A stretch of 64,000 bases of DNA. Source: Chimaeribacter arupi. Lineage in GTDB: Bacteria; Pseudomonadota; Gammaproteobacteria; Enterobacterales; Enterobacteriaceae. The position numbers were made by a program, and so were the translations under genes. The stretch spans positions 1 through 64,000 of the forward strand of contig NZ_PJZI01000028.1 in NCBI RefSeq assembly GCF_002858805.1. Direction: 5' to 3'. Of the stretch, positions 39,065-47,138 are shown in pieces. Under the pieces are notes generated by a model, which was given only the letters and a program-made list of their open reading frames with translations, did no database searches and had not been told where the DNA came from. The stretch's first letter is position 1. The number at the start of each line of letters is the position of its first letter.

Positions 39065-40459
39065 ATGGCGAGTCACGAAGAGAAAAAAGGGTTGCACCGG
39101 GGGTTGGAGGCGCGGCATATCGAGCTGATTGCCCTCGGCGGCACCATTGGTGTCGGGCTGTTTATGGGGGCGGGCAGTACGCTGAAATGGGCGGGGCCGT
39201 CGGTTCTGCTGGCGTACATCGTCGCCGGGCTGTTTGTGTTCTTCATCATGCGCGCGATGGGCGAGATGCTGCACCTGGAGCCGGTCGCCGGTTCGTTTGC
39301 CGTCTACGCCCATAAATACCTCAGCCCTTACTTCGGTTACCTGACCGCCTGGAGCTACTGGTTTATGTGGATAGCGGTGGGGATCTCAGAGATAACGGCC
39401 GTAGGCGTCTACGTGCAGTACTGGTTCCCTGATTTGCCGCAATGGATACCGGCCCTGGCGGCAATTGCGCTGGTGGCGCTCGCTAACCTGGCTGCGGTGA
39501 AGCTCTATGGCGAATTTGAGTTCTGGTTTGCACTGATTAAAGTCACCACCATCATTGTGATGATCGTGGTGGGGCTGGGCGTGATCTTCTTCGGCTTCGG
39601 CAACCACGGCCAGGCGCTGGGCTTTGAGAACCTCACCACCCACGGCGGTTTCTTTGCCGGCGGCTGGAAAGGCTTCCTGTTTGCGCTCTGTATTGTTGTG
39701 GCGTCCTATCAGGGCGTGGAGCTGGTCGGCATCACTGCCGGCGAAGCCAAAAACCCGCAGGTGACGTTGAAGCGCGCCATTAACAACATCCTGTGGCGCA
39801 TCCTGATTTTCTACGTCGGCGCGATCTTCGTCATTATCACCATTTTCCCGTGGAATGAGATCGGCACCCACGGCAGCCCGTTTGTACTGACCTTCTCGAA
39901 GATTGGGATCACCGCTGCGGCCGGCATCATTAACTTTGTGGTGCTGACGGCGGCGCTCTCCGGCTGCAACAGCGGCATGTACAGCTGTGGGCGTATGCTC
40001 TATGCGCTGTCGAAAAACCGCCAGTTGCCGGCGTTCCTGGGCCGCGTCTCGAAAGGCGGCGTGCCGGTGTATGGCATTGCCATCACCATTCTTTGCCTGC
40101 TGATTGGCTCCTGCCTGAACTACCTCATCCCGAACCCGGAGAAGGTGTTTGTGTACGTCTACAGCGCCAGTGTGCTGCCGGGCATGGTGCCGTGGTTCGT
40201 GGTGCTGATAAGCCAGTTGAAATTCCGTGCGGTGCACCAGCAGGCGCTGAAAACCCATCCGTTTAAGTCGCTGCTGTTCCCTTACGCCAACTACCTGACC
40301 ATCGCCTTCCTGCTTTGTGTGCTGGTCGGGATGGGAATTAACCCGGATACGCGAATTTCTCTGCTGGTAGGGGGAATTTTTATTGCGGGCGTCTCATTAA
40401 TTTACTTCAGCACAGGCATGCATAAACGTCAGGATGTGTTGAAAAACAGCGCAGAATAG
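39065..40459 (+). CDS. yifK: APC-family amino acid permease YifK (threonine/serine transporter ThrP)
   Basis: A 464-residue amino acid:proton symporter with twelve membrane segments. The N-terminal signature [20 protein letters not shown] and [20 protein letters not shown] are shared with E. coli YifK, reported to carry threonine and serine. Further matches include [20 protein letters not shown] and [20 protein letters not shown]. The C-terminal 20 residues diverge. It is followed by the tRNA operon in the same direction, as in E. coli. Confidence 0.94.
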   Translation: MASHEEKKGLHRGLEARHIELIALGGTIGVGLFMGAGSTLKWAGPSVLLAYIVAGLFVFFIMRAMGEMLHLEPVAGSFAVYAHKYLSPYFGYLTAWSYWFMWIAVGISEITAVGVYVQYWFPDLPQWIPALAAIALVALANLAAVKLYGEFEFWFALIKVTTIIVMIVVGLGVIFFGFGNHGQALGFENLTTHGGFFAGGWKGFLFALCIVVASYQGVELVGITAGEAKNPQVTLKRAINNILWRILIFYVGAIFVIITIFPWNEIGTHGSPFVLTFSKIGITAAAGIINFVVLTAALSGCNSGMYSCGRMLYALSKNRQLPAFLGRVSKGGVPVYGIAITILCLLIGSCLNYLIPNPEKVFVYVYSASVLPGMVPWFVVLISQLKFRAVHQQALKTHPFKSLLFPYANYLTIAFLLCVLVGMGINPDTRISLLVGGIFIAGVSLIYFSTGMHKRQDVLKNSAE

Positions 40460-40552
40460 CAGGGCAGGGGCGGGATTAAAGGCTTTAGCGCTCACTTTTA
40501 GGACGAAACGCACAAACTCTAAGCAGACGCGATATTTCTTCTAAAAAAGCAC

Positions 40553-40581
40553 TAGACAGCCCAGCACTAAAGCCGTAATAT
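40553..40581 (+). promoter_or_regulatory. Promoter of the argX-hisR-leuT-proM tRNA operon
   Basis: TAGACA at 40553-40558 and TAATAT at 40576-40581 are separated by 17 bases, 21 bases before tRNA-Arg. The bases after the -10 (CCCGCCCCGC) form a GC-rich discriminator, the hallmark of stringently controlled stable-RNA promoters. Confidence 0.8.
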
Positions 40582-40602
40582 CCCGCCCCGCAACGGCGCT
40601 AA

Positions 40603-40679
<77 letters not shown>

Positions 40680-40762
40680 TTAAGTTTGTGTGCAAGAGCT
40701 GCGGTGGACACTTTCTTCGGAAAGAACGTACCGCGTGAAGTGGCAGTAAAGCAGTAAGTGAT

Positions 40763-40839
40763 GGTGGCTATAGCTCAGTTGGTAGAGCCCTGGATTGTGA
40801 TTCCAGTTGTCGTGGGTTCGAGTCCCATTAGCCACCCCA
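40763..40839 (+). tRNA. hisR: tRNA-His (GTG)
   Basis: A 77-nt tRNA with the extra 5' G typical of tRNA-His paired to C73, acceptor GGTGGCT/AGCCACC, anticodon GTG in GATTGTGATTC and encoded CCA. It is nearly identical to E. coli hisR. Confidence 0.97.
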
Positions 40840-40852
40840 GATTTGTGGCGAT

Positions 40853-40939
40853 GCGAAGGTGGCGGAATTGGTAGACGCGCTAGCTTCAGGTGTTAGTGTC
40901 CTTACGGACGTGAGGGTTCAAGTCCCTCTCTTCGCACCA
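40853..40939 (+). tRNA. leuT: tRNA-Leu (CAG)
   Basis: An 87-nt class II tRNA with a long variable arm (TGTCCTTACGGACGT), acceptor GCGAAGG paired with the 3' segment CTTCGC, anticodon CAG in CTTCAGGTG and encoded CCA. The T-stem reads GAGGG/CCCTC where E. coli leuT has runs of G and C. Confidence 0.96.
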
Positions 40940-40994
40940 CACAAACAACATCTCAGGATGTTGTTGCAATAAAGAAGACAGTAGAAGTAAAAAT

Positions 40995-41071
40995 CGGCGA
41001 GTAGCGCAGCTTGGTAGCGCAACTGGTTTGGGACCAGTGGGTCGGAGGTTCGAATCCTCTCTCGCCGACCA
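40995..41071 (+). tRNA. proM: tRNA-Pro (TGG)
   Basis: A 77-nt tRNA with acceptor CGGCGAG/CTCGCCG, anticodon TGG in GGTTTGGGACC, T-loop GTTCGAATC and encoded CCA. It is the last tRNA of the operon. Eleven bases of its anticodon arm recur downstream at 41178-41188, see findings. Confidence 0.97.
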
Positions 41072-41115
41072 CATTCTTATTCGGTTAGTACCTGTTACTA
41101 GCGGAATGCATACAG

Positions 41116-41149
41116 AAACCCGCATGCTCTCTGAGTTTGCGGGTTTTTT
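41116..41149 (+). terminator. Terminator of the tRNA operon
   Basis: AAACCCGCA pairs with TGCGGGTTT and is followed by a T run; it lies 45 bases after tRNA-Pro. Confidence 0.9.
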
Positions 41150-41177
41150 GTTGCCCGGTATTTACCGGTTAGCCTGA

Positions 41178-41235
41178 TGGTTTGGGACTACATTTGGGAC
41201 TATGCGCGCGTAGTCCCATTGTGGCGTAGTCCCAT
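41178..41235. repeat. Direct and inverted TGGGACTA repeats downstream of proM
   Basis: Four copies of an octamer: TGGGACTA at 41183-41190 and 41195-41202, and the inverted form TAGTCCCA at 41211-41218 and 41227-41234. The leftmost copy is embedded in TGGTTTGGGAC, which is identical to the anticodon arm of tRNA-Pro. The block marks the boundary between the tRNA operon and the accessory gene pair. Confidence 0.8.
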
Positions 41236-41289
41236 CCTGCGACAACAGGCGGATGATACGGCGACCAAAGCAAAACCCTTCTCTTACAT

Positions 41290-41724
41290 TTACCTAATCT
41301 GATAATTAATATGTGCAGTCATGGTCTGATCGGCGTTCTGATAATAAACCTTGCGGCTTAGCGAGAAAACCTCGCCACTGTAGGTGACCTCAACCCGATT
41401 TTCATTATCCGCATGTATAGCCGAAATGGTGCCGGTTCCCGACAGAAAAAGCATATCCGCATTGAGATGTTTTACTATCTCGCGCTCGCTGCCTTTAATT
41501 TCTTTTCCCAGATAATAGCGGTAGATAATGGGAACCGTTGCCCCGCCATGACGGTTTTCAGTCATATAAAGCCACAATTGATTATTCAGCTTGTAAGTAT
41601 GCTGTAATTCCTCTTCCGCATCAGAAGCATTGTCTGAATGCATAAACCAACACCCCACGACCAGAATCAACAGCGCCAGAGTGATAAAACCATGTACCCA
41701 TCTAATAGCCGTGTTGAATGGCAT
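41290..41724 (-). CDS. Membrane-anchored small protein, putative immunity protein to the adjacent toxin
   Basis: A 144-residue protein of unrecognised family. Residues 10-28 form one membrane segment (FITLALLILVVGCWFM) preceded by an Arg, so the remaining ~115 residues should face the periplasm; Cys25 lies within the hydrophobic stretch but no clean lipobox is seen. The soluble part includes RHGGATVPIIYRYYLGKEI and VTYSGEVFSLSRKVYYQNAD. The start has AAGGAA seven bases upstream and overlaps the toxin-like gene by 23 bases, so the two are co-translated. Order and size fit an effector-immunity pair. G+C is visibly lower than in the flanking genes. Confidence 0.6.
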   Translation of the reverse strand: MPFNTAIRWVHGFITLALLILVVGCWFMHSDNASDAEEELQHTYKLNNQLWLYMTENRHGGATVPIIYRYYLGKEIKGSEREIVKHLNADMLFLSGTGTISAIHADNENRVEVTYSGEVFSLSRKVYYQNADQTMTAHINYQIR

Positions 41725-42097
41725 AGGCTATTCCTTCCCGGATGTTTCGCTGATCGGTAGGATCGTCACCGTATGGGGGCTTCCGATACCATTTCCCCCA
41801 TTCTGGTTTTGATGTTCCCGCACGTATTTGTGCATAACCTGCGCCCATAAGTAACGTTTCTGCGGGTATGCCTGCTGCCGTCCCTGCAGCTCCAAAATTG
41901 AAATTTCCAAAAGCCGCCCAGTAAGGGTTGAACTGTTTATAGTCCCAAGGCCCTTTGTTCCTGACTTTTTGATAAAACCAATAATAGGTGCCGGCGGTGG
42001 CCATGTTGCGGGACATTCCATGCTGACGAGCTTCCCGCATATTATTATGAATAATTTTTGAGCCCGAAACTGGACCAGATAAGGGGATAGATGCCAT
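41702..42097 (-). CDS. Toxin-44-like (Ntox44 family) small toxin candidate
   Basis: A 131-residue soluble protein without signal peptide. Residues 40-90 carry the features I associate with the bacterial toxin 44 domain of polymorphic toxins: WFYQKVRNKGPWDYKQ (40-55), FGNFNFGAAGTAAGIP (63-78) and LLMGAGYAQIRAGTS; the C-terminus has YGDDPTDQRNIREGI (109-123). The toxin domain is almost the whole protein, with only about 35 residues before it, unlike Rhs or LXG toxins where it is a C-terminal tip. Free-standing effectors of this size are often carried by type VI secretion Hcp; no secretion gene is nearby. The reaction is not established. The downstream partner looks periplasmic, hinting at a periplasmic target. 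Confidence 0.65.
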   Translation of the reverse strand: MASIPLSGPVSGSKIIHNNMREARQHGMSRNMATAGTYYWFYQKVRNKGPWDYKQFNPYWAAFGNFNFGAAGTAAGIPAETLLMGAGYAQIRAGTSKPEWGKWYRKPPYGDDPTDQRNIREGIAYAIQHGY

Positions 42098-42180
42098 AGG
42101 CGATAACCTTTTTCTTGGTATGGGTAAAAGCCAACGGTATCAATAACGCCCTGACGGAGGTAGTGTGAATTTAAAGAAAT

Positions 42181-42194
42181 TTGATTTAAATCAA
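42181..42194. promoter_or_regulatory. FNR-type palindrome upstream of the toxin gene
   Basis: TTGATTTAAATCAA is a perfect match to the FNR consensus TTGAT-N4-ATCAA, centred 90 bases before the toxin-like start codon. A matching -10 could not be fixed, so anaerobic control is only suggested. It could also serve the opposite strand, but the only downstream gene there is glmZ, over 300 bases away. Confidence 0.5.
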
Positions 42195-42298
42195 TTGGTT
42201 ATTCTTTATTTCAGATAACCCGATGTTGTTGGAATGTGCAAGTATCCTGCTCTTTTTATCTTTTCCCTGTCATCGCTAGCCATAGAGCAGATAAGCGC

Positions 42299-42316
42299 TG
42301 TCGTTAATCAGTGACA
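42299..42316 (+). promoter_or_regulatory. GlrR (QseF) binding box 1 upstream of glmZ
   Basis: TGTC-GTTAATCAGT-GACA, a perfect TGTC-N10-GACA palindromic half-site arrangement as bound by the response regulator GlrR upstream of glmY/glmZ. It lies about 218 bases before the glmZ start. Confidence 0.78.
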
Positions 42317-42361
42317 TACAGGCCATTGAGTTTAAAGGTAAAATAGAGAAGCCTTTATGAG

Positions 42362-42379
42362 TGTCGTTACCAGACGACA
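42362..42379 (+). promoter_or_regulatory. GlrR (QseF) binding box 2 upstream of glmZ
   Basis: TGTC-GTTACCAGAC-GACA, the second perfect TGTC-N10-GACA motif, 63 bases (six helical turns) after the first. Paired boxes on the same helix face fit an enhancer for a sigma-54 activator. Confidence 0.78.
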
Positions 42380-42456
42380 TAACCGGCTGAAAAGAAAAAG
42401 CGCCATAATGAATTGTGCCATTCCCTCTTTCCGTTTCATTTTTTAATTTTATTTAT

Positions 42457-42469
42457 AATCAATAGGTTA
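42457..42469 (+). promoter_or_regulatory. IHF site between GlrR boxes and glmZ promoter
   Basis: AATCAA-TAGG-TTA matches the IHF consensus WATCAANNNNTTR exactly, inside a very A/T-rich stretch. IHF bending here would bring GlrR to the sigma-54 holoenzyme. Confidence 0.7.
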
Positions 42470-42497
42470 ATATTTTAATTTTGATGAAGATGAAAAT

Positions 42498-42512
42498 TGG
42501 CACGCCTTGTGC
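42498..42512 (+). promoter_or_regulatory. Sigma-54 promoter of glmZ
   Basis: TGGCAC-GCCTT-GTGC carries the invariant GG and GC ten bases apart, matching TGGCAC-N5-TTGC with one mismatch. The GC pair ends 12 bases before the predicted glmZ 5' end (42525). A possible overlapping sigma-70 -10 (CTATAC) is also present, as known for this sRNA family. Confidence 0.78.
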
Positions 42513-42524
42513 AATACTCTATAC

Positions 42525-42732
42525 GTAGATGCTCATTCACCCTGTTATGACTGCTTCGGCTTCATAAAACCTGGAATGATGCAGAGCCAATTTCGGTACC
42601 TAGTGTCCACCTTATCGATAACGCCTGTTATCACAAAGCGGACATAACGTTGAGTGAGGTACCACCCCCGGTTGTCCTAGACCTGAATTTGCTTGTTTCA
42701 ACACTTGTCCCGGCGGGCAAGTGTTTTTTTTT
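42525..42732 (+). ncRNA. glmZ: Small regulatory RNA GlmZ
   Basis: About 208 nt, matching E. coli GlmZ (SraJ) in blocks: the 5' end GTAGATGCTCATTC, GGAATGATGCAGAGCC, GGACATAACGTTGAGTGA and a terminal hairpin AACACTTG/CAAGTGTT with nine T residues. GlmZ pairs with the glmS leader with the help of Hfq, activating glucosamine-6-phosphate synthase; RapZ and RNase E degrade it unless GlmY competes. The position next to hemY, on the opposite strand, is the same as in E. coli. Upstream sits a complete sigma-54/GlrR/IHF control region. Confidence 0.93.
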
Positions 42733-42755
42733 GCCTGTACGCCGGCGACAGACGT

Positions 42756-42781
42756 AAAAAAGGCTCCCGTGGGAGCCTTTT
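42756..42781 (-). terminator. Terminator of the hemCDXY operon
   Basis: AAAGGCTCCC-GT-GGGAGCCTTT; on the minus strand the stem is followed by TTTTTT, ending hemY transcription. It lies close to the glmZ terminator from the other direction. Confidence 0.9.
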
Positions 42782-42799
42782 GGTTAATATACAGGGCGA

Positions 42800-43993
42800 T
42801 TACTCTTCCGGGCGTTGCAGCGTCAGGTGCAGGCCCTCACGGCGCAGCTGGGCGGCCTCTTCAGGCTTATGCAGCTTGTCCAGCGTGTCTGCCAGCCAGG
42901 CATAATCATAGCCGTCCGGGCGCTCTGCCAGCGCAGCACGGAAGCACTCACTCGCCGCCTGCCATTCGCCATGTTTCATCAGCATCTGGCCCAGTGTGCT
43001 GTTGAGCAACGGGGTCGCGCCATGCTGTTTGATCTGCTGGCGCAAGACTTTCTGCAGTTGCTCAGGGTTGCCGGATTTCAGGCGCGGCATCAGCAATACC
43101 AGGCGCTCATCGTAGTGGCGCTTTAGCCCATCCAGCAGCACTTCCTGCGCCATATCATGATCGTTACAGGCAATCAGGTTTTCCGTCATCGCAATCTGCA
43201 AGGCGGTGTCGTGGCGGGTTTTGCGGTTCTGCGCTTTCCACCAGCGTTTCAGGCCGTCGCTGCCCTCTTTTGCCATCGCCTCATTCATCAGGCCAATATA
43301 GGCCTGCTCGCGCAGGGTCTGGAGATGAGCATCGTCATAGAGGTGGATTTTCGCCATCGACGGGATAATCTCCAGCAGGGCGTCATAAGCCCCGCTGCGC
43401 AGATAAGCCTGTTCCGCCAGCCGCAAGACTTCCGGGTGGCGCGGTGCCTGGCCCACCAGGTTATCCACCCCGTGGCGGGCAGCATGGATTTCACCCTGTG
43501 CCAGCTGGATGCGCACGCGGGTGATGTCCACCGGCAGCTGATCGTTATCGGCAATCTCCGCCGCACGTTCTAAATACTGGTTGGTGCGGAAATCATCCCC
43601 ACGCTGTTGCGCTGCTTCCGCTGCCAGCAGGTAGTTCACCACCGGTTGCTCGGCATGGTCAGCGTGGCGGGTAAGCAGTTTTTCTGCCTGGCGGTGATCG
43701 CCTTCCGCCAGTTTCACCAGCGCGGCCTGCGTCTGTTTATGCGCCTTGGAGCGTTTACGCCCGCTGAACCAGCGACGGGTGCGCACACCCGTCCGGAAGA
43801 TGCGGCGCAGAATCCACTCAATGATAAACAGCGCCACAAACAGCAGCACGGCCATAATCACCAGGCCGGTGACGCTGGTTTCAACGTTATAGTTGTCCGT
43901 CTGGATCAGGACGTAGCCCTGGTGCCCGGCCAGCAGCGGCCCGATAATCACGCCGGCAATCAGGATGAGGAACAGCACTAAAACACGAATCAT
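42800..43993 (-). CDS. hemY: HemY, TPR-containing inner-membrane protein
   Basis: A 397-residue protein with two N-terminal membrane segments (residues 1-25 and about 42-60) and a cytoplasmic tetratricopeptide-repeat domain. VGPLLAGHQGYVLIQTDNYN-like GHQGYVLIQTDNYNVETSVTG and HAEQPVVNYLLAAEAAQQRGD match E. coli HemY. Its exact role is unclear; it belongs to the uro operon and has been linked to porphyrin metabolism. It starts three bases after the hemX stop. Confidence 0.94.
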   Translation of the reverse strand: MIRVLVLFLILIAGVIIGPLLAGHQGYVLIQTDNYNVETSVTGLVIMAVLLFVALFIIEWILRRIFRTGVRTRRWFSGRKRSKAHKQTQAALVKLAEGDHRQAEKLLTRHADHAEQPVVNYLLAAEAAQQRGDDFRTNQYLERAAEIADNDQLPVDITRVRIQLAQGEIHAARHGVDNLVGQAPRHPEVLRLAEQAYLRSGAYDALLEIIPSMAKIHLYDDAHLQTLREQAYIGLMNEAMAKEGSDGLKRWWKAQNRKTRHDTALQIAMTENLIACNDHDMAQEVLLDGLKRHYDERLVLLMPRLKSGNPEQLQKVLRQQIKQHGATPLLNSTLGQMLMKHGEWQAASECFRAALAERPDGYDYAWLADTLDKLHKPEEAAQLRREGLHLTLQRPEE

Positions 43994-43996
43994 GTT

Positions 43997-45124
43997 TTAG
44001 CCCTCCTGGCTGGCGGCGGCCGGCGCTTGCGCCAGCAGGTTACGGACGCGGGTCTGCATCAGTTTTTCCAGCATCGGCTGGCTTTTCAGTTCCGCAGGCA
44101 CATCCATCGAAATAGATTGCTGGCTCAGTTCATCCAGGTCATCCAGGAAAGCTTTGGTGGCCGGGTCATTGGCATCAAAGTAAGAGCGCACCCAGCCGGA
44201 CACCGTCTCCAGTGACTGTTTGTACACCTCGTTCTGGTGGCGCGGCACCGCCTGGGCGGCGACTAACAGACGCGAGCGGATGTTTTCACGCAGGTAAACA
44301 TCCTGGTTCGGGGCCAGCAGCGGCTCGGCGCTGGTATCACGGCGGCGGATGGTGATGAAATCATCCATAAAATTGTGCCAGCTTTTGGTCAGGTTCTGGC
44401 GCCACTCCGACAGCGAGGCCGACAGCGTGCCGCTGTCTTCGTCCATCGGTGAACCGTCAGTGTTGTCGTCTGCCAGCCGCAGGTTATCCACCTGATTCGA
44501 GAGCTGGTTTACTTTCAGAATAATGCCGTCGAAATCGACCTGCGATACCACGGACAGGGTGCTGACATCCTCGGTGATGGCACGGCGCACCTCCAGCAGG
44601 CTGGGGTCGTTCATGTCTGCCAGGCTGGCGTCGGCGCTTTTCAGCAGGGCAGCAGCGGTGGTGACGTCCTGATCGCTCCAGAGCTTACGCCCGGCCAGCT
44701 TGACCAGAAAATCCGCCTGCGCCAGCAGCCAGGTTTTGGCATCACTGCCGGAGATGGTCGCGACTTTCTCCTGCAACTCATTCAACTGACGGCCCAACGC
44801 CGCCTGTTGCTGATCGGCGTTTTGCAGCGCGCTGGCCTGCTGTTGCAACAGCGTCCCTTGCTGCTGCTTGTCCTGCTGCTGGCTCTGTTGCAACGCGGTT
44901 ATCTGCGTACGCAGGGCTTCGTTTTCTGCCAACTGCGCTTTGGTCTGCTGTTGCCCGTGGTAGTAAAGACCGGCGCCCAGCGCGAGCGCCAGCGCAATGG
45001 CCACGGCGCCCAGCACCACACCGGTACGGTGCGCGTTGCGGGGTTCAGCATCTGGCTGGAGGGGTGTCTCCACCGCTGGCGTGATGTCATCTTCCGGCGC
45101 GGATGGGGTTTTTTGTTCCGTCAT
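43997..45124 (-). CDS. hemX: HemX, uroporphyrinogen operon membrane protein
   Basis: A 375-residue protein with one membrane segment near residues 35-55 and a long Gln-rich coiled-coil ([20 protein letters not shown]) followed by a conserved periplasmic domain ([34 protein letters not shown]). Older annotations call it a uroporphyrin-III methyltransferase, but no methyltransferase motif is visible. The ATG at 45124 restores the family start MTEQKT; the in-frame ATG at 45139 has no ribosome binding site. Confidence 0.9.
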   Translation of the reverse strand: MTEQKTPSAPEDDITPAVETPLQPDAEPRNAHRTGVVLGAVAIALALALGAGLYYHGQQQTKAQLAENEALRTQITALQQSQQQDKQQQGTLLQQQASALQNADQQQAALGRQLNELQEKVATISGSDAKTWLLAQADFLVKLAGRKLWSDQDVTTAAALLKSADASLADMNDPSLLEVRRAITEDVSTLSVVSQVDFDGIILKVNQLSNQVDNLRLADDNTDGSPMDEDSGTLSASLSEWRQNLTKSWHNFMDDFITIRRRDTSAEPLLAPNQDVYLRENIRSRLLVAAQAVPRHQNEVYKQSLETVSGWVRSYFDANDPATKAFLDDLDELSQQSISMDVPAELKSQPMLEKLMQTRVRNLLAQAPAAASQEG

Positions 45125-45146
45125 GTTGGCACATCCCATAGTCAGG

Positions 45147-45887
45147 TTATTGTAGCGCGCGGATCAGCGCGTCATTATCGGCATTGTCAGCAACACGGAC
45201 ATCCTGCCAGCCAAGCCGGCGCGCCAGTGTTGCCAGGCGTTCGCTGACCACGACCAGGTTGCAGCGCAGCAACCATGAAGTCCGATAGTAATCAGGAACT
45301 AAAGTATAGAGCTGTTGTAACATTTCACCGCTGGTGACGACCAGCCTGCTGACGCCCATGCGTTGCCAGTGGGCGCTCTGTTCACTGCCGTCATAGTGGA
45401 TTGGGCTGCGCTGATAGCATTCACAGTAACTGACCTCAGCCCCGCGTTCCGCCAGCGTCTGTGCCAGCAGCTCCCGCCCGCCGTTGCCGCGCAGAATCAG
45501 CGCTTTCTTACCCGTGACCTGTTGCAGATCGGGCAGGCAGAGCAGGGTTTCACTGGTTTCGCTGCCCGGCGGGTAAGTCACCGGCAGGCTGCTGAGGGTA
45601 TGCAGTTTCAGGCCGGTGGTACGGCCGATGGCATAATAATGAAGGGCCGGCGGCCAGACGGCACCGCGGAGGGTCAGGGCGTGGTGGGCATAATCCACCA
45701 CATGCTGCGACAGGACAAATACCAGATCGCCCGGCGAGCACGCCGCCAGCCGATCCGGCAGGGTGGCCACGTCCCGCCCCGGGGTGAACGCAATCAGCGG
45801 CGCGTGATACGCGGCCAGGCCACGCTGGCGTAACCGGCTGACCAACTGTTCGCCTGACGGGGAAGGGCGGGTCACCAGGATGGTCAT
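45147..45887 (-). CDS. hemD: Uroporphyrinogen-III synthase
   Basis: A 246-residue enzyme that cyclises hydroxymethylbilane with inversion of ring D. The N-terminus [20 protein letters not shown], the mid-region [14 protein letters not shown] and [22 protein letters not shown] are typical of the family, which is otherwise poorly conserved. It overlaps hemC by four bases, giving coupled translation of successive pathway enzymes. Confidence 0.94.
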   Translation of the reverse strand: MTILVTRPSPSGEQLVSRLRQRGLAAYHAPLIAFTPGRDVATLPDRLAACSPGDLVFVLSQHVVDYAHHALTLRGAVWPPALHYYAIGRTTGLKLHTLSSLPVTYPPGSETSETLLCLPDLQQVTGKKALILRGNGGRELLAQTLAERGAEVSYCECYQRSPIHYDGSEQSAHWQRMGVSRLVVTSGEMLQQLYTLVPDYYRTSWLLRCNLVVVSERLATLARRLGWQDVRVADNADNDALIRALQ

Positions 45888-46825
45888 GCAGGCGGGTTCC
45901 CCTGATAGACCTCGGCGAGGATCTCACGCGCACCGCGTGAAAGCAGCTCCTCGGCCAGTTCAATGCCCATCTGCTCGGCATCTTCCGCGCTGCCGTGGCG
46001 CTCACCGCGCACAATCTGGCTGCCGTCCGGCGCACCGACCAGCGCACGCAGCCAGAGGCGATCGCCTTCCAGCACCGCGTAACTGCCGATCGGTACCTGG
46101 CAGCCGCCCTCAAGGCGGGTATTCATCGCCCGTTCCGCGCGGACGCGGATGTCGGTTTCGGTGTGGTTCAGCGGGGCCAGCAGGGCGCGGGTGACGTCGT
46201 CGTCCAGCCGGCATTCAATGCCGACTGCACCCTGGCCGACGGCCGGCAGGCACTCTTCCGGCGAGATGGCGTTGCGGATGCGCGACTCCAGCCCCAAACG
46301 TTTCAGCCCGGCCACCGCCAGGATGATGGCGTCATACTGGCCGCTGTCGAGTTTTGCAAGGCGGGTGCCGACGTTACCACGCAGATCGCGGACCACCAGA
46401 TCCGGGCGCATTTCACGCAACTGGCATTGGCGGCGCAGGCTGGACGTGCCGACCACGCTGCCCGGCGGCAGGTGCGCCAGGCTCTCAAAATGCGGGGAGA
46501 CGAAGGCATCACGCGGGTCATCGCGCTCACAGATCGTCACCAGCCCCAGCCCTTGCGGGAAATCAACCGGCACATCTTTCATCGAATGCACGGCGATGTC
46601 CGCGCGGTTTTCCAGCAGGGCCAGCTCCAGCTCTTTGACGAACAGCCCTTTGCCGCCCACTTTCGCCAGCGGCGTATCAAGAATAATGTCGCCGCGTGTC
46701 ACCATCGGCACCAGCTCGACGCGCAGGCCGGGATGGGCTGCCTCCAGGCAGTGTTGAACGTAGTGAGCCTGCCACAGGGCCAGCGGACTTTGACGGGTGG
46801 CAATCCGGATAATTTTGTCTAACAT
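45884..46825 (-). CDS. hemC: Porphobilinogen deaminase (hydroxymethylbilane synthase)
   Basis: A 313-residue enzyme assembling four porphobilinogens into hydroxymethylbilane, with a dipyrromethane cofactor on the cysteine of [13 protein letters not shown] near residue 242. [40 protein letters not shown] and [11 protein letters not shown] are conserved. The ATG at 46825 gives the E. coli length and N-terminus ([12 protein letters not shown]); a frame from 46864 would add 13 unrelated residues. It diverges from cyaA, heading hemCDXY. Confidence 0.96.
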   Translation of the reverse strand: MLDKIIRIATRQSPLALWQAHYVQHCLEAAHPGLRVELVPMVTRGDIILDTPLAKVGGKGLFVKELELALLENRADIAVHSMKDVPVDFPQGLGLVTICERDDPRDAFVSPHFESLAHLPPGSVVGTSSLRRQCQLREMRPDLVVRDLRGNVGTRLAKLDSGQYDAIILAVAGLKRLGLESRIRNAISPEECLPAVGQGAVGIECRLDDDVTRALLAPLNHTETDIRVRAERAMNTRLEGGCQVPIGSYAVLEGDRLWLRALVGAPDGSQIVRGERHGSAEDAEQMGIELAEELLSRGAREILAEVYQGNPPA

Positions 46826-46998
46826 GCTTGTTACCGTTTTACGATTTCGCCCACATCCTACCATCTACCGGGGAAAGCTGTCAGCGGAAGAAGCCCGGTA
46901 TGCCGGGCAGCGATCGGTCAGAACGGCACGCTCAACAGGTTTTACATGACATGGCGGGTAGAGAGGAGTATACAAAGGGACCAGAATAAGTCTGGTGC

Positions 46999-47046
46999 TA
47001 TACTTTCTTTACGGTCAATCAGCAAGGTGTTAAATTGATCACGTTT
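46999..47046 (+). promoter_or_regulatory. cyaA promoter with CRP site, in the hemC-cyaA divergent region
   Basis: TATACT at 46999-47004 is a good -10. AGGTGTTAAATTGATCACG (47025 onward, to 47046) is the CRP box of the E. coli cyaA P2 promoter almost unchanged and should mediate repression of adenylate cyclase by cAMP-CRP. The rest of the 313-base hemC-cyaA interval shows no gene. Confidence 0.75.
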
Positions 47047-47138
47047 CCAGCAATTACCTGTCAATTATTCGTCTAAAACAGAGACAGGGTGGAAATCGGG
47101 GATTTTCAAAGACACTGGGATAAATCAGGCGAAACGTC

